Shown here: one piece after another, positions 11,600 through 13,983 of the stretch
Position numbering within the stretch: the stretch's first letter is position 1
Layout of the letters: each line of letters begins with the position of its first letter
Source: Rhodospirillales bacterium
GTDB lineage: Bacteria > Pseudomonadota > Alphaproteobacteria > Rhodospirillales > Magnetospirillaceae
DNA length: 13,983 nt
NCBI GenBank assembly: GCA_030040955.1
Contig: JASHSH010000393.1
Location: forward strand, 1-13,983
Direction: 5' to 3'
Made by a program: the position numbers and the translations under genes
The notes under the pieces: model-generated
Seen by the model: the letters and a program-made list of their open reading frames with translations, nothing else
The model's database searches: none
Told to the model about the DNA's origin: nothing

Positions 11600-12454
11600 A
11601 TGAGACTCAATCGAATCGTTCCGCTTTTGCCCGTGGCCGCCTTGGTCGTGGCTTGCTCAACGATGGCCGCCTGCTCGACACAGTCGAGCTCCGACAAAGA
11701 GGCCGCCGACACCAGCGGCAACTCGACCCCTGCTTTCGCCCACGGATACACGGCCCTGAAGGACGGCGACTATTCGAACGCTCAACGCAATTTCGAGGTC
11801 GCGTACCAGAAACGGCCCGATGATCCGTATGAGGAAATGGATCTGGGCGCCGCGTATCAAAACGAGGGACTCATCGACAAGGCGTTGCCGCTGTACATGC
11901 AGGCCGAAACCAATGGCCATGGCGTGGTCCCGGCGTACACGACGAAGGATTCGGACAACGGAAAGACGATCCCGCAAATCGTGCAGACCAACCTCGCGCT
12001 GGCCGGTCTAGATGCGAACGGCAATCCCCTGCATCCGACTCCCGTGGCGGCAACAGCTCCCGCGCCCGTTCCGGTCCCGGCTCCGGCGCCGGTGGCCGCG
12101 GAGTCTCAAAAGGAGGTGTTCCAGGTATTCTTCGACTTCGACAAGTCGGAAATCACGCCGCAAGCAGCGCAAATCCTCCAGCAGGCGGCGGTTCATGCCC
12201 AATCCGGCGGCCAGGTGCGGATCGTCGCGACCGGGCATACCGATACCGTCGGAACCGAGGCCTACAACATGAAGCTTTCCGAGCGGCGAGCTCAGGCGGT
12301 GAAGGACGCGCTGGTCGCCGCCGGCATACCCGCGGACGAGATCACCACGCGCGGCGTCGGCAAGCAGGAGCTTCTCATTCCCACCGCCGATGGCGTGCGC
12401 GAGCCGCAAAATCGGCGGGTCGAGATCGTCGAGGCGCCCTATCAGGGATCCTAG
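11600..12454 (+). CDS. OmpA-family peptidoglycan-binding lipoprotein with TPR-like region
   Basis: 284 residues. A short basic start and hydrophobic stretch (6-18) lead to a lipobox, VVAC with C19; a second possible one, MAAC with C25, follows six residues later. After processing it should be a lipid-anchored outer-membrane protein facing the periplasm. Residues about 44-105 form one or two TPR-like helical pairs (AFAHGYTALKDGDYSNAQRN, then AAYQNEG). A Pro/Ala/Val linker spans about 146-167. The OmpA-like domain (about 172-280) contains FFDFDKSEITPQA, TGHTDTVGTEAYN and LSERRA; D215 and R230 match the residues that bind diaminopimelate in OmpA of other bacteria. Likely role: tethering the outer membrane to peptidoglycan. 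It resembles Pal-like proteins, but the TPR part sets it apart and no tol genes are nearby. It stands alone between a divergent regulator and a convergent protease, and ends in a strong terminator. Confidence 0.92.
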   Translation: MRLNRIVPLLPVAALVVACSTMAACSTQSSSDKEAADTSGNSTPAFAHGYTALKDGDYSNAQRNFEVAYQKRPDDPYEEMDLGAAYQNEGLIDKALPLYMQAETNGHGVVPAYTTKDSDNGKTIPQIVQTNLALAGLDANGNPLHPTPVAATAPAPVPVPAPAPVAAESQKEVFQVFFDFDKSEITPQAAQILQQAAVHAQSGGQVRIVATGHTDTVGTEAYNMKLSERRAQAVKDALVAAGIPADEITTRGVGKQELLIPTADGVREPQNRRVEIVEAPYQGS

Positions 12455-12488
12455 CGCCGGAGCGAGTTCGAAACAGATGATCACCATC

Positions 12489-12517
12489 GGGCCGCGCCCT
12501 GGCGCGGCCCATTTTTT
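12489..12517 (+). terminator. Intrinsic terminator of the OmpA-family lipoprotein
   Basis: GGGCCGCGC (12489-12497) and GCGCGGCCC (12502-12510) form a perfect 9-bp stem over a CCTG loop, followed by ATTTTTT. It stands 35 bases past the stop codon at 12454. Its T-run overlaps the stop codon of the convergent protease gene, so the two transcription units are packed end to end. On the minus strand no T-run follows the stem. Confidence 0.92.
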
Positions 12518-13328
12518 ACGGGGAAACGGCCCGCCAGCAGACGACGCGTACCACCGCGGCGCGCGCGCGCGCTATGCCTTCGGCGATCGACAGCGCGGAC
12601 TTGCCGGGCGGGTATAGATCCGTTCCGCCGAAATGCCGGTAAAATGCCTCGATCAGATTCCGGGTCGGCCCCAAGGAGAGGTCGGCGCCGTCGCTTCCGA
12701 AAAGGTCTCGAGAAGCCTGGCTGCCGTCGAAGCGCCCCTTCACCAGGCCGACGACGTGACCTCCCGCATCCAACAGCGGACCCCCGCTGTCACCGGACTG
12801 CACGTCTCCGGAAAACGCCAGAACATACCTTGCATTGATCAATCGATCGCCGGCGGAGCGCGCGGCCGTCACACCGATTGCCGCGGCGCGCCGCATATCG
12901 CTCCCGCTCGGGTAGCCGATCATCGCCAGGGCGTCGCCCGGAGAAGCCTGCGTAGCGGCCAGGGACAGAACCGATGGAGGCGGCGCGGATCCGGCGGGCA
13001 GGTGCAGAAGCGCGAGATCGGGCCGCGCGTCGGCGGCGACAAGCGATACCGACGTCGCCGGTAGAGCTTCGGAGATGAGGTCGATGCGCACGCAGTCGCG
13101 CACGACATGCGCGGCCGTCATCAAGTCGCCGGACGAGCTGACGAAGAATCCCGTTCCCGTCAGCGCGAAGTGAGCTTCGGGCGGGGGATTGAGCTCCGTC
13201 GCGAGCTGCGAAATCAGCAAGCCGCCACTGGCGGAATTGCTGTTCTCCGCGCTCGCTTCGCTGATTCGCGCCTGCGCGCCCAAGGTGAGCGCCAGCACGA
13301 ACAGCCCACTCCACCAGCGCGACACCAC
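12516..13328 (-). CDS. Secreted trypsin-like serine protease
   Basis: 270 residues. The frame opens with two adjacent GTG codons (13328 and 13325) and a G-rich stretch upstream; no ATG suits. A signal peptide is clear: MVSRWW, a hydrophobic core, then a likely cut after AQA (residue 20), so the enzyme should act in the periplasm or outside. The chymotrypsin-fold triad is complete: H74 in TAAHVV, D104 in RPDLALLHL and S181 in SGDSGGPLL. The region GTGFFVSSSGDLMTAAHVV is typical of the DegP/HtrA-like trypsin_2 group, but no PDZ domain follows and the protein ends after a short C-terminal helix. C79 and C264 could form a disulphide. Substrate unknown. It may be a small envelope quality-control protease, or a pseudo-HtrA with one narrow target. 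Own promoter candidate at 13394-13424. Confidence 0.92.
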   Translation of the reverse strand: MVSRWWSGLFVLALTLGAQARISEASAENSNSASGGLLISQLATELNPPPEAHFALTGTGFFVSSSGDLMTAAHVVRDCVRIDLISEALPATSVSLVAADARPDLALLHLPAGSAPPPSVLSLAATQASPGDALAMIGYPSGSDMRRAAAIGVTAARSAGDRLINARYVLAFSGDVQSGDSGGPLLDAGGHVVGLVKGRFDGSQASRDLFGSDGADLSLGPTRNLIEAFYRHFGGTDLYPPGKSALSIAEGIARARAAVVRVVCWRAVSP

Positions 13329-13393
13329 GCCCCCGCTCGCGACGCAACGACGCTACGCCAAATCCCGACATGGGTTGGCCATCGTCGCGTCAG

Positions 13394-13424
13394 ATTCTGA
13401 CCACATCGCGATCGCGCAAGTCAA
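13394..13424 (-). promoter_or_regulatory. Candidate promoter of the serine protease gene
   Basis: On the minus strand TTGACT (13419-13424) matches the -35 at five of six positions and CAGAAT (13394-13399) the -10 at four of six, with a long 19-base gap. A start near 13387 would give a leader of about 60 bases. The -35 lies inside an inverted repeat (13415-13434), and the -10 inside a shorter one, TCAGA/TCTGA at 13390-13400. Confidence 0.33.
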
Positions 13425-13434
13425 TGGACTTGCG
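13415..13434 (-). promoter_or_regulatory. Perfect inverted repeat over the protease -35 (candidate operator)
   Basis: CGCAAGTC (13415-13422) and GACTTGCG (13427-13434) are exact inverted arms of 8 bases around AATG. The repeat covers the TTGACT element and lies about 90-105 bases before the protease start. It may be a regulator binding site; it does not serve as a terminator, since no T-run follows on either strand. A 10-base palindrome, CGCGATCGCG (13407-13416), abuts it. Confidence 0.35.
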
Positions 13435-13524
13435 AGCCCTGCGGCTGTGCGATGCCGCGGAGATCATCGAGTCGCCTGGCCGCCCGCTCAAACGGAGCGT
13501 GAACGGAGGTTGCGATCCTGGAGG

Positions 13525-13560
13525 AAAAAATGGGCGCCGGAGAGTCCGCTTCCGACGCCC
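13525..13560 (-). terminator. Intrinsic terminator of the partial right-end gene
   Basis: On the minus strand GGGCGTCGGA pairs with TCCGGCGCCC (10 bp, one G-U pair) around a 9-base loop, followed by ATTTTTTCC. It begins seven bases beyond the stop codon at 13568. It cleanly separates this gene from the protease gene downstream on the same strand, so the two are separate transcription units. Confidence 0.9.
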
Positions 13561-13567
13561 GCCGAGT

Positions 13568-13983
13568 TTAGTTGTTGGCGTCGGCCGGCTCGAACAATCC
13601 GATGAAGTCGGCGGAGCCGGTCATTTCGTCGGTCCATCCTCCGACCACCGACAATTCAACGCCCTGGACCTCGATGGGCCATCCCTTTTCGTTGAGCCTT
13701 CGCTCGATTCGCCGGCGGATTTGGGCCTGCACGGCGGTGGCATTGGTACAGTCGTGCGGTCCCAGATACAGCATACCGATGCTGCCGCTCCGCAGCAGGC
13801 CGACCGCGCCGAAGTGGCCCATCGTCTCGGCGACGATCTTCCGCACCGCTCGCACCGCCCACGGGCTCAGACTCGCCGCGATTATCGAGGCTCTCACATG
13901 GACTCCGCGCAGCATGCCTAGGCTGCTATTCACCGCTCCCTCGAACGAGTCCGCGGGAAGGATCGCGATGTCCTGGTGCCGAT
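13568..13983 (-). CDS. Partial gene, C-terminal 137 residues of an unrecognised protein
   Basis: The frame is open from the right edge to a TAA at 13568-13570. A GTG at 13933 could start a 121-residue protein, but the upstream codons read as ordinary protein (QDIAILPADSFEGA), so the gene most likely begins outside the window. The visible part is soluble, alternating helix and strand. Segments such as GLLRSGSIGMLYLGP, then RRRIERRLNEKG and IEVQGVELSVVGG, have the spacing of the second half of a GGDEF-type domain, with the signature loop replaced. This resemblance is weak and comes from my reading only; if true, the domain would be catalytically dead. No signal peptide is visible in this portion. 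It ends in its own strong terminator. Confidence 0.7.
   Translation of the reverse strand, partial: RHQDIAILPADSFEGAVNSSLGMLRGVHVRASIIAASLSPWAVRAVRKIVAETMGHFGAVGLLRSGSIGMLYLGPHDCTNATAVQAQIRRRIERRLNEKGWPIEVQGVELSVVGGWTDEMTGSADFIGLFEPADANN

Noticed and set aside
12555..12572. Alternating CG run that could form Z-DNA
   Set aside because: It encodes the Ala-Arg-Ala-Arg stretch near the end of the protease and is explained by codon choice in a GC-rich gene.

Overview
The window reads as GC-rich bacterial chromosome, probably from an alphaproteobacterium. Three things point that way: high GC at third codon positions, a small DUF3572-like protein (a family I know mainly from Alphaproteobacteria), and a very large soluble poly-HAMP hybrid kinase of a type common in that class. 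I cannot place the genus. I see no insertion sequence, integrase, CRISPR array, tRNA or rRNA.

Layout. At the left end a good sigma70-like promoter (8-35) leads through a roughly 260-base leader into a plus-strand gene (302-1606). The leader may hold a small translated ORF. The gene encodes a PAS domain, a histidine-containing dimerisation helix pair and a catalytic domain that has lost its ATP-binding motifs. It meets tail to tail, with a 16-base overlap, a minus-strand hybrid kinase (1591-3354; REC-coiled coil-HisKA-HATPase-REC). Upstream of that on the same strand is the dominant gene (3519-9314): a 1931-residue cytosolic hybrid kinase with about 21 tandem HAMP modules, a GAF domain, a coiled coil, HisKA-HATPase and three receiver domains. 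A roughly 745-base stretch without a convincing gene follows (9315-10060), carrying several hairpins and a strong minus-strand terminator. Next come a DUF3572-like gene and a NarL/FixJ-type response regulator, both on the minus strand. The regulator's promoter carries a 9-bp-arm inverted repeat centred on the -10 region.

The right third is an envelope region: an OmpA-domain lipoprotein with a TPR-like section (plus strand), a shared convergent terminator, a secreted trypsin-like serine protease (minus strand), and a partial minus-strand gene running off the right edge with its own terminator.

How it may work together (inference). Two hybrid kinases with five receiver domains, a NarL-type output regulator and a kinase-like protein that keeps its histidine but not its ATP site sit within 11 kb, and no canonical HPt domain is visible. 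The simplest model is a multistep phosphorelay in which the degenerate kinase serves as a ChpT-like phosphotransferase between the poly-HAMP hybrid kinase and the DNA-binding regulator. The envelope genes would be plausible but unproven outputs. This relay, and the higher-order duplications inside the HAMP array, are the points most worth following up.
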